DNA of 32,722 nucleotides from positions 1 through 32,722 of the forward strand of contig DJET01000013.1 of the NCBI GenBank assembly GCA_002431945.1. The letters are read 5' to 3'. Under the pieces are notes generated by a model that saw only the letters and a program-made list of their open reading frames with translations, searched no databases and was not told the origin of the DNA. Position numbers and translations under genes: made by a program. Positions 15,233 through 23,938 of this stretch are shown here, piece after piece (positions within the stretch are counted from its first letter, which is position 1; every line of letters begins with the position of its first letter). This DNA is from Ruminococcaceae bacterium UBA5891. GTDB taxonomy: Bacteria > Bacillota > Clostridia > Oscillospirales > Acutalibacteraceae.

Positions 15233-16099
15233 TCACCGCCCGACGCCCGGTGCCTTAAAGCCCTCGCCTAAGATCTCGCCTGCCTCGCTTACTACTATAA
15301 AGGCGTTTTCATCGTAAGCCGCGGCAAGCCTGCAAACGGCTGAAACCTCGTTTTGCCTTACCGTACACATAAGCATTTTTCTTGTAATACCGGTATACGC
15401 CCCCGTAACGTTTATAAGTGTCACCCCGCGTGCAAGCAAAGCCATTATCTCGCGCGCAAGCTCCGCGCCGTCCTCTGTTATAATATAAACTATTTTTCCC
15501 CTGTCCGCCCCGTAAAGCACAATATCTATTATTCTTGAAGAAGCGTAAAGCGCTATCACCGAATAAAGCGCGCTGTTAAGGTTTTTATAAACAAACGCCG
15601 ATAAAGCCACAACCGCGGTATCGGCAACAAGCATAATCCTGCCTACCGTAAGATGGGGAAAACGGCGGTTTATAAGCTTTGCTATAATGTCCACACCGCC
15701 GCTTGTTGCGCCTCTCAGCATAAACATACTAAGCCCCGCGCCCATTAAAACGCCGCCGAAAACAGACGCCAATATCGGGTCCGCCCTGAAGGACGGCATC
15801 AACCTGTCCGCTATATCAAGCGTAACCGACATTACCGCCGTGGCAATTGTGGTTTTAAGAATAAATATTCCGCCGAATTTCAAAAAGCCCGCAACAAGCA
15901 GCGGTATATTAAGCACAAACACCATAGTGCCTATCGGCAAGGAAAAGCTGTAATTAAGCACGGTTGCAATGCCCGTAAGGCCGCCCGGCGAAATTTCGTT
16001 CGGCGAAAGAAAAAGCAGCACCGCCGCGGAATATACGGCGCTTCCCGCCGTGAAATACAGTATATCGGCAAAATAGGTTAAAGCCTTGCTTTTTTTCAT
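15233..16099 (-). CDS. YitT/DUF161 family membrane protein with C-terminal DUF2179 domain
   Basis: A 288-residue integral membrane protein. About five or six hydrophobic segments lie within the first 200 residues (for example SAVYSAAVLLFLSP and IGTMVFVLNIPLLVAGFLKF), with the family motif RGATSGGVDIIAKLINRR. The last 80 residues (GKIVYIITEDGAELAREIM onward) form a soluble DUF2179 domain, PII-like in fold. The function of YitT proteins is not known; transport has been suggested. GGAG lies 8 nt before the ATG. It appears to be a single-gene unit with a striking inverted repeat just upstream. Confidence 0.9.
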   Translation of the reverse strand: MKKSKALTYFADILYFTAGSAVYSAAVLLFLSPNEISPGGLTGIATVLNYSFSLPIGTMVFVLNIPLLVAGFLKFGGIFILKTTIATAVMSVTLDIADRLMPSFRADPILASVFGGVLMGAGLSMFMLRGATSGGVDIIAKLINRRFPHLTVGRIMLVADTAVVALSAFVYKNLNSALYSVIALYASSRIIDIVLYGADRGKIVYIITEDGAELAREIMALLARGVTLINVTGAYTGITRKMLMCTVRQNEVSAVCRLAAAYDENAFIVVSEAGEILGEGFKAPGVGR

Positions 16100-16112
16100 T
16101 ATGCCATCTCCA

Positions 16113-16144
16113 AAAAACGGTTTTGTATTATTTTAACCGTTTTT
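16113..16144 (-). repeat. Perfect 10-bp inverted repeat upstream of yitT
   Basis: AAAAACGGTT (16113-16122) and AACCGTTTTT (16135-16144) are exact reverse complements separated by 12 bases. On the minus strand the right part ends in TTTTT 3 nt before the GGAG of the yitT-like gene, so the structure could be a leader terminator or an operator. No convincing separate promoter is visible. Confidence 0.6.
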
Positions 16145-16152
16145 CGGCAAAT

Positions 16153-16183
16153 AAATACGGCGGGCAAAATGCCCGCCGTATTT
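16153..16183 (-). terminator. Terminator of the mtaB-upp operon
   Basis: A 13-bp perfect stem, AAATACGGCGGGC / GCCCGCCGTATTT, with a 5-nt loop, lies 17 bases after the upp stop. On the minus strand it is followed by ATTTG, so the U-rich tail is partly the end of the stem (TTTATTT). Confidence 0.85.
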
Positions 16184-16200
16184 AAAAGCAATATTTAAAA

Positions 16201-16833
16201 TTATTTTGTTCCGAAAATTCGGTCGCCCGCGTCGCCGAGACCCGGAACTATATAGCAGTGCTCGTTAAGGTGGTCGTCAAGACCGGCGCAGTAAACCGGT
16301 ACGTCCGGATGGGCGGCGGTAAACGCCTCAAGACCTTCGGGAGCCGCAATTATGCACATAAACTTAATTCTTTTCGGGTTAAATTCTTTTATTTTTGAAA
16401 CCGCGTCGATAGCGCTTCCGCCCGTTGCAAGCATCGGGTCAAGAACAAAAACGTCGCGCTCGTTAAGGTCTGCGGGCAGCTTACAGTAATAATCCACCGG
16501 TTTGTGGGTTTCGGGGTCGCGGTACATACCTATATGGCCTACCCTTGCGGCGGGAATAAGGCTTAAAACGCCGTCCACCATACCGAGCCCCGCACGGAGT
16601 ATCGGAACAAACGCCATTTTACGGCCTGCCAAAACCTTGGTTTTGGCAACGGTTATCGGGGTTTTGGTTTCAACCTCTCTGAGCGGCAGATCCCTTGTGG
16701 ATTCATAACACATAAGCATAGCGATCTCGCTTATAAGCTCCCTGAACTGCTTAGAGCCTGTTTTTTCATCGCGAAGTATTGAAAGCTTGTGCTGAATTAG
16801 CGGGTGATCCATAACAAATACGTTTTCGTTCAT
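16201..16833 (-). CDS. upp: Uracil phosphoribosyltransferase Upp
   Basis: Salvages uracil with PRPP to give UMP. The 210-residue protein matches the family length. Diagnostic motifs are MDHPLIQHKLSILRD at the N-terminus, FVPILRAGLGMVDGVL, the PRPP loop VLDPMLATGGSAIDAV, and the C-terminal GLGDAGDRIFGTK. GGAGG lies 8 nt before the ATG. It is the last gene of the operon, 18 bases after rpiB, and is followed by a strong terminator. Confidence 0.97.
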   Translation of the reverse strand: MNENVFVMDHPLIQHKLSILRDEKTGSKQFRELISEIAMLMCYESTRDLPLREVETKTPITVAKTKVLAGRKMAFVPILRAGLGMVDGVLSLIPAARVGHIGMYRDPETHKPVDYYCKLPADLNERDVFVLDPMLATGGSAIDAVSKIKEFNPKRIKFMCIIAAPEGLEAFTAAHPDVPVYCAGLDDHLNEHCYIVPGLGDAGDRIFGTK

Positions 16834-16851
16834 TTTATTTTCCTCCGTTTT

Positions 16852-17298
16852 TTAATGCTGTGATTTTTCAATCTCTGTTATCATATCAAGGCGGTGCTGG
16901 TGCCTGCCGCCCTCATATTTTGTATCAACAAACAGGTCCGCAAGCTCTAATGCGGTGCCTATTCCTATAACCCTGCCGCCGAGGCAAAGTATGTTTGCGT
17001 TGTTATGCAAACGGGTATATTTTGCGGAAAAATGATCGCTGCACGCCGCGGCGCGTATGCCGTTGACCTTATTTGCCGCCATAGACATACCTATACCTGT
17101 GCCGCACACAAGTATGCCAAGCTCGTTTTCGCCGTTTTTAATGCTGTTTGCAACCTTTAAGGCAATTTCGGGATAATCAACCGATTTGTTTTCGTAAATT
17201 CCGAAATCGCAAACCTCGAACCCGCGTTCCTTTAAATGCTCGGCAATGGCGTTTTTATGCTCAAAACCGCCGTGATCGCAGCCAATTGCTATTTTCAT
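16852..17298 (-). CDS. rpiB: Ribose 5-phosphate isomerase B
   Basis: Interconverts ribose 5-phosphate and ribulose 5-phosphate. The 148-residue RpiB/LacAB protein begins KIAIGCDHGGFEHK, has the catalytic Cys 65 in VCGTGIGMSMAANK, and then AAACSDHFSAKYTRLHNNAN with ILCLGGRVIG. The ATG overlaps the tsaB stop by 4 bases. A position between tsaB and upp is reasonable because PRPP comes from ribose 5-phosphate; allose 6-phosphate isomerase activity cannot be excluded. Confidence 0.95.
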   Translation of the reverse strand: MKIAIGCDHGGFEHKNAIAEHLKERGFEVCDFGIYENKSVDYPEIALKVANSIKNGENELGILVCGTGIGMSMAANKVNGIRAAACSDHFSAKYTRLHNNANILCLGGRVIGIGTALELADLFVDTKYEGGRHQHRLDMITEIEKSQH

Positions 17299-18011
17299 AA
17301 ATTTCCCTCTTTTTTCTTTTTAAGTTCCCTTTCCGCCTGCGGAAGCCGCAGATACACCGGCAAAAGCTCTTCGGCGGTTACGTATTCACCACGGCTTAAA
17401 GCCTCGCCCGCGGCAAGCGCCACCGAAGCCGCGTTCTGAAAGCGGTTTTTTTCCGCCGCCAAGGAAACGTTTGCCGTATCCTTTACATACGGATAAAAAA
17501 CCTCGCCGCCGTCTCCCACTATTATAACACGTTTATTGCCGTTTTGCGAGAGTTTTTTTAAATCTTTTGCCAATTCCTCGCACATAAGCGCCCTGTCGCT
17601 GCAAATGCGGGTTATTTTGCCGTCCGTTACGTCAAATAAAGCGTTATAAACCTGATTACAGCGCGCGTCCATAACAGCGCATACCGTGCAGTCTGTATCA
17701 GATATATTATAAGCCATGGAAAGCAGCGTCGAGACGCCTATGCAGGGAAGATTTTTAGGCGCCGCCAAGCCCTTTACCGCGCTTATGCCTATTCTTACCC
17801 CCGTAAACGAACCCGGTCCGTTGCTTACCGCAAGCGCGTCTATGCTGTCAAAATCCATAGCCGCCGCCTTTAAAAGATTTTCAGCCATAGGTACCAACGT
17901 CTGAGAATGAGTAAGCTTAACGTTTATAAAAGAAGAAGCCGTTATTTTGCCGTCCTCCGAAACGGCAACCGAAGCAGGCGCCGCCGAGCATTCAAATGCC
18001 AATATTTTCAT
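17295..18011 (-). CDS. tsaB: tRNA t6A biosynthesis protein TsaB
   Basis: A 238-residue ASKHA-fold protein that partners TsaD and TsaE in making N6-threonylcarbamoyladenosine at position 37 of ANN-decoding tRNAs. The N-terminal LAFECSAAPASVAV and the VSNGPGSFTGVRIGISAVKG motif are diagnostic. The start overlaps the tsaE stop by 4 bases (ATGA) with GAGGAAGAA upstream. The catalytic partner tsaD is not in this window. Confidence 0.94.
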   Translation of the reverse strand: MKILAFECSAAPASVAVSEDGKITASSFINVKLTHSQTLVPMAENLLKAAAMDFDSIDALAVSNGPGSFTGVRIGISAVKGLAAPKNLPCIGVSTLLSMAYNISDTDCTVCAVMDARCNQVYNALFDVTDGKITRICSDRALMCEELAKDLKKLSQNGNKRVIIVGDGGEVFYPYVKDTANVSLAAEKNRFQNAASVALAAGEALSRGEYVTAEELLPVYLRLPQAERELKKKKEGNL

Positions 18012-18445
18012 TTTTCTTCCTCCAGGCAGGCGCCGTTAACCGTAATTTCCCTTTTATTATCGCCCAAACGCACAAATGTGACCGTAACCGTGCTTTCAGG
18101 CAGAGCGTTCTCTATATTTTCGCTCCACTCCGCCGCTATAACGCCGCCCTGCTCTATATAATCGAAAAATCCCGTGGAATAAAGATCCTCCCACCCCGAA
18201 ATACGGTACATATCGAAATGGTAAAGCGGAAGCCTGCCGCCGATATATTCGTTAATTAAAGCAAATGTAGGCGAGGTTACGTCCCCCTTAAAGCCAAGAC
18301 CGCGCGCAAGTCCCCTTGTAAAGCAGGTCTTACCCATACCAAGCCCGCCGCGAAATGCCACAACCTCGCCGCCCTTTAAGTTTTTTGCCAGTCTAAAGCC
18401 CAATTCCTCGGTTTCTTCGGGCGAATTTGTTATGTATACACTCAT
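18008..18445 (-). CDS. tsaE: tRNA t6A biosynthesis ATPase TsaE
   Basis: Small P-loop ATPase of about 145 residues that supports the TsaB-TsaD complex. Visible motifs are the Walker A GGLGMGKTCFTRGLA, VTSPTFALINEY, and LYHFDMYRISGWEDL with the following EWSENIENALP. I prefer the ATG at 18445, which has GGGGGA 9 nt upstream; an in-frame ATG at 18454 overlaps the mtaB stop and is also possible. It is flanked by mtaB and tsaB. Confidence 0.94.
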   Translation of the reverse strand: MSVYITNSPEETEELGFRLAKNLKGGEVVAFRGGLGMGKTCFTRGLARGLGFKGDVTSPTFALINEYIGGRLPLYHFDMYRISGWEDLYSTGFFDYIEQGGVIAAEWSENIENALPESTVTVTFVRLGDNKREITVNGACLEEEK

Positions 18446-18450
18446 TACTT

Positions 18451-19743
18451 TCATTCCCCCGTGATTTCACCTATACAGCAGCCGTTTTCGGCGGCTGTTA
18501 TTTTAACGTTTAATATCTTACCGCACAAATCCTTATCGCATTTAACCTTAACGCGCGAATAATTAGGCGTATAGCCCTCGGCATAACCGTCCGTTCCCGT
18601 TTCAAAAAGCACCGGACAGCTGTTTCCTATCTCGCTTTTTAAAAAAGCGTTTTCGGAAAGTGCGGCCGCCTGCCCCATAATATGGCTGCGCCTTGCCTTT
18701 TCCGCCCGCGTTACCTGATCCTTAAGACCGTACGCAACGGTACCCCTGCGCCTTGAATAAGCAAATATATGCACCTTTGCAAAGCCGATTTCCTTAACAA
18801 AATCAAGGCTTTTCTTAAATTCCTCTTCGGTCTCGCCCGCAAAGCCTACCATAACATCGGTAGTAACTGCGGCGTTTTTAAAGGCTTTTCTTATTCTTAA
18901 AACAAGGTCGCGGTAAAACGCGGTATCATAATGCCTGTTCATTCTTTTAAGGGTTTCATCGCACCCCGATTGCAGCGATAGGTGAAACTGCGGACAAAAT
19001 TTTTCAACGCGCGACAGCCTTGCAAGCATTTCATCGCTCATATGGTCGGGTTCAAGCGAACCCAAGCGCACCCTTTTGATTTTTTCCACAGCGGCTACTG
19101 CCTCAACGGCGTCGCAAAGGTCCGTTTCTTCGCCCTTACCGTATGAGGTAAGGTTTATTCCCACAAGCACTATCTCCGAAAATCCTGCATTTGCAAGCCT
19201 TTCGGCTTCTGCTTTTATATCGCAGATAGGCTTTGAACGCACAAATCCGCGCGCCGTCGGAATAATGCAATAGGTACAGTATCTCTCGCAGCCGTCCTCA
19301 ATCTTCATATATGCGCGCGTGCGCTCCGCAAAAGCGTTAAGAGAAGGCGTGTTAAAGCGTTCCCTTTTTTTATGCTTTTCGGCTATAAATATCCTTTCGC
19401 CGTCAAGTGCAAATCTTTCGGTATATTCAACTATTTTTTTAACATCGGTATTCCCTGCAACAATGTCCGCCTCGCTCAGCGCCTGCGCCTCGTCCGAAAA
19501 CGCCTGAACCATACAGCCTGTAAGTATTATGATAGCGTCCGGTCTTTCCCTTCTGAAACGCCGCACCGCCTGCCTTGTTTTGCGGTCGCTTTCGGCGGTT
19601 ACCGTGCAGGAATTTATAACAACGGCGTCAAAGGGCGCGTCGTCCGTCACCGGTGTATGCCCTGCGGCGGCAAACGCTTCGCGCATAGCCTCGGTCTCGT
19701 ACTGATTAACTTTGCAGCCGAGGGTATAAAAAGCTACTTTCAT
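18451..19743 (-). CDS. mtaB: tRNA (t6A37) methylthiotransferase MtaB
   Basis: Radical SAM methylthiotransferase that converts t6A37 to ms2t6A37. The 430-residue protein has an N-terminal UPF0004 domain with Cys in YTLGCKVNQYE (Cys 10), INSCTVTAESD and ILTGCMVQ. The radical SAM motif is EDGCERYCTYCIIPTARG, and a TRAM-like domain lies in the last 65 residues. The opening GCKVNQYE is characteristic of MtaB rather than MiaB or RimO. It is first in an operon with tsaE and tsaB, which make its substrate modification. GGAG lies 7 nt upstream of the ATG. Confidence 0.93.
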   Translation of the reverse strand: MKVAFYTLGCKVNQYETEAMREAFAAAGHTPVTDDAPFDAVVINSCTVTAESDRKTRQAVRRFRRERPDAIIILTGCMVQAFSDEAQALSEADIVAGNTDVKKIVEYTERFALDGERIFIAEKHKKRERFNTPSLNAFAERTRAYMKIEDGCERYCTYCIIPTARGFVRSKPICDIKAEAERLANAGFSEIVLVGINLTSYGKGEETDLCDAVEAVAAVEKIKRVRLGSLEPDHMSDEMLARLSRVEKFCPQFHLSLQSGCDETLKRMNRHYDTAFYRDLVLRIRKAFKNAAVTTDVMVGFAGETEEEFKKSLDFVKEIGFAKVHIFAYSRRRGTVAYGLKDQVTRAEKARRSHIMGQAAALSENAFLKSEIGNSCPVLFETGTDGYAEGYTPNYSRVKVKCDKDLCGKILNVKITAAENGCCIGEITGE

Positions 19744-19773
19744 CTTAATTCTCCGTAATTTTTCTCAATATGT

Positions 19774-19802
19774 ATTATATACTTATCGTAACGCCATTGC
19801 AA
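19774..19802 (-). promoter_or_regulatory. Promoter of mtaB-tsaE-tsaB-rpiB-upp
   Basis: On the minus strand -35 TTGCAA (19797-19802), a 17-bp spacer and -10 TATAAT (19774-19779) lie about 30 bp before the mtaB start and after the clpX terminator. Confidence 0.78.
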
Positions 19803-19820
19803 GACTGAAAATAAATATAT

Positions 19821-19852
19821 CAAAAAATCGGCCGCCCTTGCGGGCGACCGAT
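19821..19852 (-). terminator. Terminator of tig-clpP-clpX
   Basis: On the minus strand ATCGGTCGCCC / GGGCGGCCGAT forms a stem of 10 pairs with one mismatch and a short loop (19827-19852), followed by TTTTTTG. It lies 7 bases after the clpX stop. Confidence 0.85.
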
Positions 19853-19858
19853 AAAGTC

Positions 19859-21097
19859 TTAAGCTTCTTTTTTCTTTATCTCGGCTTTTCCGTTTTCCAC
19901 GGTTTCGGCTGTTACGGTAATTCCCGTAACAGTGGGATCGGACGGAGCCTCAAACATAAACGGCTGCAATATTCCCTCTATTATAGAGCGAAGACCTCTG
20001 GCGCCCGTTTTACGTTCAATGGTAAGATCCGCTATTTTATTAAGCGCGTCCTTTGTAAATTCAAGGTCTATATTATCCATTTTAAAAAGCGCCTGATACT
20101 GCTTTACAATAGAGTTTTTAGGCTCTGTCATAATTCTTACAAGCGTTTCCTTATCCATTCCGCGAAGCGCGGTTATAACGGGAAGCCTGCCCACCAGCTC
20201 CGGTATCATACCGAACTTTACAAGATCCTGATGAGTAGCGGTTGTGGCAACCGCCTCGGCTTCTACGGATTTCGGAGATTTAACGTCTGCCCCGAAACCG
20301 AGCGCGCTGCCGCCAAGGCGTTTTTCAATTACCTTTTCTATTCCGTCAAACGCCCCTGCGCAGATAAACAGAATATTTGTTGTGTCTATCTGGATAAATT
20401 CCTGCTGAGGATGCTTTCTTCCGCCCTGCGGAGGAACATTTGAAACCGTACCCTCAAGAATTTTAAGCAGCGCCTGCTGAACGCCCTCGCCGCTTACATC
20501 GCGCGTTATAGAAGCATTTTCGGACTTACGGGCTATTTTATCTATCTCGTCTACATAGATAATGCCGCGCTCTGCCTTTTCAATATCATAATCCGCCGCC
20601 TGAATTAAACGCAGCAGTATGTTTTCAACATCCTCGCCTACATAGCCCGCCTCTGTAAGGGTGGTGGCGTCGGTTATGGCGATCGGCACGTCAAGAATTT
20701 TGGCAAGCGTTTGCGCAAGCAGCGTTTTGCCTACGCCCGTGGGACCTAACATTAAAACGTTGCTCTTGCTTAATTCCACATCGGGATCGCTGTTTTTGTA
20801 AATACGCTTATAATGGTTATAAACCGCTACCGAAAGAGTTTTTTTTGCCTCGTCCTGACCGATAACATAAGCGTCAAGCTTTGCCTTTATTTCCTGCGGC
20901 TTAGGCAAAACAAAATCTTCGTCCTTTTTCGGACTTTTTTTAGGTCTTCCGCTTTCATCGTCAAAAAGCAGAGTGTTGCAAAACTCAATACACTGATCGC
21001 ATATATATACGCCCGGTCCCTCTACAAGACGGGTTACCTCGTCCTGCGTTTTACCGCAGAACGAGCAGCGTATTTCGTTGTTTTTATCGTTCGGCAT
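19859..21097 (-). CDS. clpX: ATP-dependent Clp protease ATP-binding subunit ClpX
   Basis: AAA+ unfoldase that feeds substrates to ClpP. The 412-residue protein has the N-terminal zinc-binding domain (CSFCGK at about 11-16 and CDQCIEFC), Walker A MLGPTGVGKTLLAQT, the pore and sensor region with ITDATTLTEAGYVGEDVEN, Walker B IIYVDEIDKIARK, and the arginine-rich ERKTGARGLRSIIEG near the end. The ATG at 21097 has AGAGG 7 nt upstream. It lies 10 bases after clpP. Confidence 0.97.
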   Translation of the reverse strand: MPNDKNNEIRCSFCGKTQDEVTRLVEGPGVYICDQCIEFCNTLLFDDESGRPKKSPKKDEDFVLPKPQEIKAKLDAYVIGQDEAKKTLSVAVYNHYKRIYKNSDPDVELSKSNVLMLGPTGVGKTLLAQTLAKILDVPIAITDATTLTEAGYVGEDVENILLRLIQAADYDIEKAERGIIYVDEIDKIARKSENASITRDVSGEGVQQALLKILEGTVSNVPPQGGRKHPQQEFIQIDTTNILFICAGAFDGIEKVIEKRLGGSALGFGADVKSPKSVEAEAVATTATHQDLVKFGMIPELVGRLPVITALRGMDKETLVRIMTEPKNSIVKQYQALFKMDNIDLEFTKDALNKIADLTIERKTGARGLRSIIEGILQPFMFEAPSDPTVTGITVTAETVENGKAEIKKKEA

Positions 21098-21107
21098 CAA
21101 TATACCT

Positions 21108-21695
21108 CTATCTCTTAGTAATAACCTTATCTATAAGACCGTACTCCGCGGCCTCGGCAGCTGTCATAAAATTATCGCGTTCGGTATCAAGCTGAATTTG
21201 CTCAAGCGGCTTGCCGGTCTCCTCTGCCAATATTTTATTGATATTGCTTCTTATCTGCTCGATATGGTGAGCGTGAATAAGAATATCGGTTGCCTGACCC
21301 TGTGCCTGACCGAGCGGCTGATGAATCATAATTTCGCTGTTAGGAAGCGCCAAACGCTTACCCTTAGTGCCTGCCGCCAGCAAAAACGCGCCCATACTTG
21401 CCGCCATACCCATACAAATGGTGCTTACATCGCACTTAATGTACTGCATGGTGTCGTAAATTGCCATACCTGCGGTAACAGCGCCGCCGGGGCTGTTAAT
21501 ATAAAAGCTTATATCCTTTTCAGGGTCCTGACCCTCAAGATAAAGCATCTGCGCTATAATTACGCTTGCCGAGGCGTTGTTTACTTCGTCGTTAAGCATA
21601 ATTATGCGGTCGTTTAACAGCCTTGAAAAAATATCGTAGGAACGTTCGCCCCTGCTTGTTTGTTCAATTACATAAGGTACTAAGCTCATATCCAT
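21108..21695 (-). CDS. clpP: ATP-dependent Clp protease proteolytic subunit ClpP
   Basis: Serine peptidase that forms the tetradecameric chamber of ClpXP. In the 195-residue protein the catalytic triad is Ser100 (GMAASMGAFLL), His125 (MIHQPLG) and Asp174 (TERDNFMTA). The N-terminal VPYVIEQTSRGERSYDIFSR is typical and no propeptide is obvious. GGAGG lies 8 nt before the ATG. A short inverted repeat, GTTAATA / TATTAAC, lies in the 79-base gap upstream after tig; I saw no CtsR heptad site. Confidence 0.97.
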   Translation of the reverse strand: MDMSLVPYVIEQTSRGERSYDIFSRLLNDRIIMLNDEVNNASASVIIAQMLYLEGQDPEKDISFYINSPGGAVTAGMAIYDTMQYIKCDVSTICMGMAASMGAFLLAAGTKGKRLALPNSEIMIHQPLGQAQGQATDILIHAHHIEQIRSNINKILAEETGKPLEQIQLDTERDNFMTAAEAAEYGLIDKVITKR

Positions 21696-21774
21696 TGTAT
21701 CTGCCTCCGTTATAGGGTGTTAATAAAAGTATTAACGTCCTTTACAATGTATAATCAATTATTCTTCGGTTTTT

Positions 21775-23133
21775 TCAGCCGTTTTTTTTAGCGGTTTTCT
21801 TAGCGGCAGGCTTTTTAGCGGCGGTTTTTTCCTCTGCTTTAGGTTCAACCTCTGTAATAACCGCGCTTTCCTTTACAAGATCTATCGCCTTATTAACGGC
21901 AATGTCCTTCTTAAGCTCTTCTGCCGGAATTGCGTTTTTAACCTTATCGGCCTCAACGCCGTAATCCTTGGCAAGCTTTTCGTATTCAGCCTCTACGTCC
22001 TTTTCGTCGGGCGTGATGTTTTCAAGCTCAACTATCTTTTCAAGAGCAAGCCTGAACTTAACCTGAGACTCCGCCTGCGGACGGAACGACTTTTTAAATT
22101 CATCTATATTTGAATTTGTATACTTAAGGTAGGTTTCAAGGTTAAGACCCTGCGACTGCAGCCTGTAAGCAAAATCCTCAACGCACTGCTCAAGGCGGTT
22201 TTCAAACATAGCTTCGGGTATATCGCCCTTAATGCTGTCTACTATCTGCTGAACAAGAGCGTTTTCAACCGCCTCGTCCGCCGCTTTCTTCTTGCGATCA
22301 AGCGCCTTTTTCTTAAGGTCTGCCTTTAATTCCTTTAACGTATCGAATTCGCTTACGTCCTTTGCAAACTCATCGTCAACAGCGGGAAGCTCCTTAACCT
22401 TTATTTCGTGAAGCTTTACCTTGAAAACGGCTTCCTTGCCTGCAAGCTCCTTAGCGCCGTACTCTTCGGGGAAAGTAACGTTAACGTCAAACTCATCGCC
22501 GATATTTTTGCCGATTATCTGATCCTCAAATCCCGGTATAAACTGACCTGAACCGAGAACCAGCGAGTGGCCCTCTGCCTTGCCGCCTTCAAACGCCTTA
22601 CCGTCTGTAAAGCCTTCAAAGTCGATAACAACGGTATCGCCCTTTTTAGCCGCGCGATCCTCTACCGATACCATACGGGCATTGCGCTCCGCCATGGCGT
22701 TAACCTCTGCGTTAACCTCTGCCGCGTCAACCTTAACGGCGGTCTTTTCAGCCTTTAAGCCCTTGTATTCGCCGATCTCGATTTCAGGATAGGTAGTAAG
22801 CGAAACCTTAAAGTCCGCGCCGTCTTCCTTTGAAATTGAAACCAGGTCAAAGTCCATTTTATCGTTTATAACCTTTAAGCCGGATTCCTTTATCGCGTCC
22901 TCTACAAGGTCGTTATAAAGCAGATTGAGCGCGTCCTCAAAGAATATTTCGGAGCCGTAGTAGGTCTCGATTATATGAAGGGGCGCCTTACCCTTTCTGA
23001 AACCGGGAACATTTATCTTTTTACCGTTTTTCTTGTAGGCTTCTTTAATAGCCTCGCGGAATTTTTCACCGTCAACGGTGATTTCCAGCTGATACCTGTT
23101 AGTATCAATTTTTTTTGTTTCTTTAAGACTCAT
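21775..23133 (-). CDS. tig: Trigger factor chaperone Tig
   Basis: Ribosome-bound chaperone and peptidyl-prolyl isomerase for nascent chains. The 452-residue protein has the N-terminal ribosome-binding domain with the signature NVPGFRKGKAPLHIIETYYG, an FKBP-type PPIase domain (about 150-240; KGDTVVIDFEGFTDGKAFEG) and a helical C-terminal domain. The last 20 or so residues are a Lys/Ala-rich tail of the kind often seen in Clostridia. GGAGG lies 7 nt before the ATG. The tig-clpP-clpX order is classical. Confidence 0.96.
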   Translation of the reverse strand: MSLKETKKIDTNRYQLEITVDGEKFREAIKEAYKKNGKKINVPGFRKGKAPLHIIETYYGSEIFFEDALNLLYNDLVEDAIKESGLKVINDKMDFDLVSISKEDGADFKVSLTTYPEIEIGEYKGLKAEKTAVKVDAAEVNAEVNAMAERNARMVSVEDRAAKKGDTVVIDFEGFTDGKAFEGGKAEGHSLVLGSGQFIPGFEDQIIGKNIGDEFDVNVTFPEEYGAKELAGKEAVFKVKLHEIKVKELPAVDDEFAKDVSEFDTLKELKADLKKKALDRKKKAADEAVENALVQQIVDSIKGDIPEAMFENRLEQCVEDFAYRLQSQGLNLETYLKYTNSNIDEFKKSFRPQAESQVKFRLALEKIVELENITPDEKDVEAEYEKLAKDYGVEADKVKNAIPAEELKKDIAVNKAIDLVKESAVITEVEPKAEEKTAAKKPAAKKTAKKNG

Positions 23134-23189
23134 TTTTATACCTCCGCAGTAAAACAGACATATTTTTTCGTTTTACAATAGTTCAAATC

Positions 23190-23218
23190 ATTATAGCATA
23201 TTAAGCTTATTTTTTCTA
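23190..23218 (-). promoter_or_regulatory. Promoter of tig-clpP-clpX
   Basis: On the minus strand an extended -10 TGCTATAAT (TATAAT at 23190-23195) sits 17 bp from a -35 TAGAAA (23213-23218, 4 of 6 matches). The flanks are AT-rich. Confidence 0.65.
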
Positions 23219-23260
23219 CATTTTTTTGAATTCTTTTATATTTTCGTCAAAATCTATATA

Positions 23261-23938
23261 TTAAACAACCAAAACAGGTGTAAAATCAACGCAATCACAG
23301 GATATAAGCTTAAATTTAACGCCTTCATATTCGCTTACGGCATTATTAACTCCCGCCCCGTGTATATGACCGTGATATACCCTTTTAATTCCGTGCTTTT
23401 TTATAACGCCGAATATTTCTTCGCAGACCTCTTTCCCGTAAACGGGCGGATAATGCAAAAACACCTCGACGGGCAGACCGGTTTTCTCCGCCTCGGTAAT
23501 AGAGGCGTCAAGTCTTGCCGCTTCCCTTAAAAGAACCTTTTTGCTTGCCGTATCGTCGTAAAACCAACCGCGCGTACCTGCAATCGCCCTGTTTTCGGCA
23601 ACCGCACAGCTGTTATAAATTATATCAACAGAGGAAAAATTATTGTTATAAAAAAATTCCCTTAATTTTTTTGCGGTACTCCACCATAAATCGTGGTTTC
23701 CCTTTAAAAGCAGCTTTTTGCCGGGCAAGCTTTCTAAAAATTCAAAATCCTTTTTTGTCTCTTCCAACTTTAGTCCCCAAGAAAAATCCCCCGGCAGCAC
23801 AACGGTATCCTCTTCTCTTACAAGCCTTTGCCAATTTGCCTTTAATCTTTCGGTGTGATTATCCCAGCCCTTAAAAATATTCATAGGCTTATCCGTTCCG
23901 AATGACAAATGCAAATCCGATATTGCGTAAATACTCAA
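23261..23938 (-). CDS. Calcineurin-like metallophosphoesterase
   Basis: A 225-residue two-metal phosphoesterase. Motifs in order are ISDLHLSF (Asp8, His10), VVLPGDFSWG, LLKGNHDLWW, FLHYPPVY and YHGHIHGAG, so the full metal set is present. The start is TTG, with AGGTGA about 10 nt upstream; the sequence from SIYAISDLHLSF fits the family beginning, and no ATG lies nearer. Substrate is unknown. It is a monocistronic minus-strand gene, divergent from the DUF1540 gene. Confidence 0.85.
   Translation of the reverse strand: MSIYAISDLHLSFGTDKPMNIFKGWDNHTERLKANWQRLVREEDTVVLPGDFSWGLKLEETKKDFEFLESLPGKKLLLKGNHDLWWSTAKKLREFFYNNNFSSVDIIYNSCAVAENRAIAGTRGWFYDDTASKKVLLREAARLDASITEAEKTGLPVEVFLHYPPVYGKEVCEEIFGVIKKHGIKRVYHGHIHGAGVNNAVSEYEGVKFKLISCDCVDFTPVLVV

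Noticed and set aside
19838..20443. A 201-codon plus-strand open frame opposite clpX
   Set aside because: It is a shadow of clpX, with no ribosome binding site and no protein-like pattern.
21696..21774. CtsR operator upstream of clpP
   Set aside because: No GGTCAAA-type heptad repeat is present; only a short GTTAATA / TATTAAC repeat.
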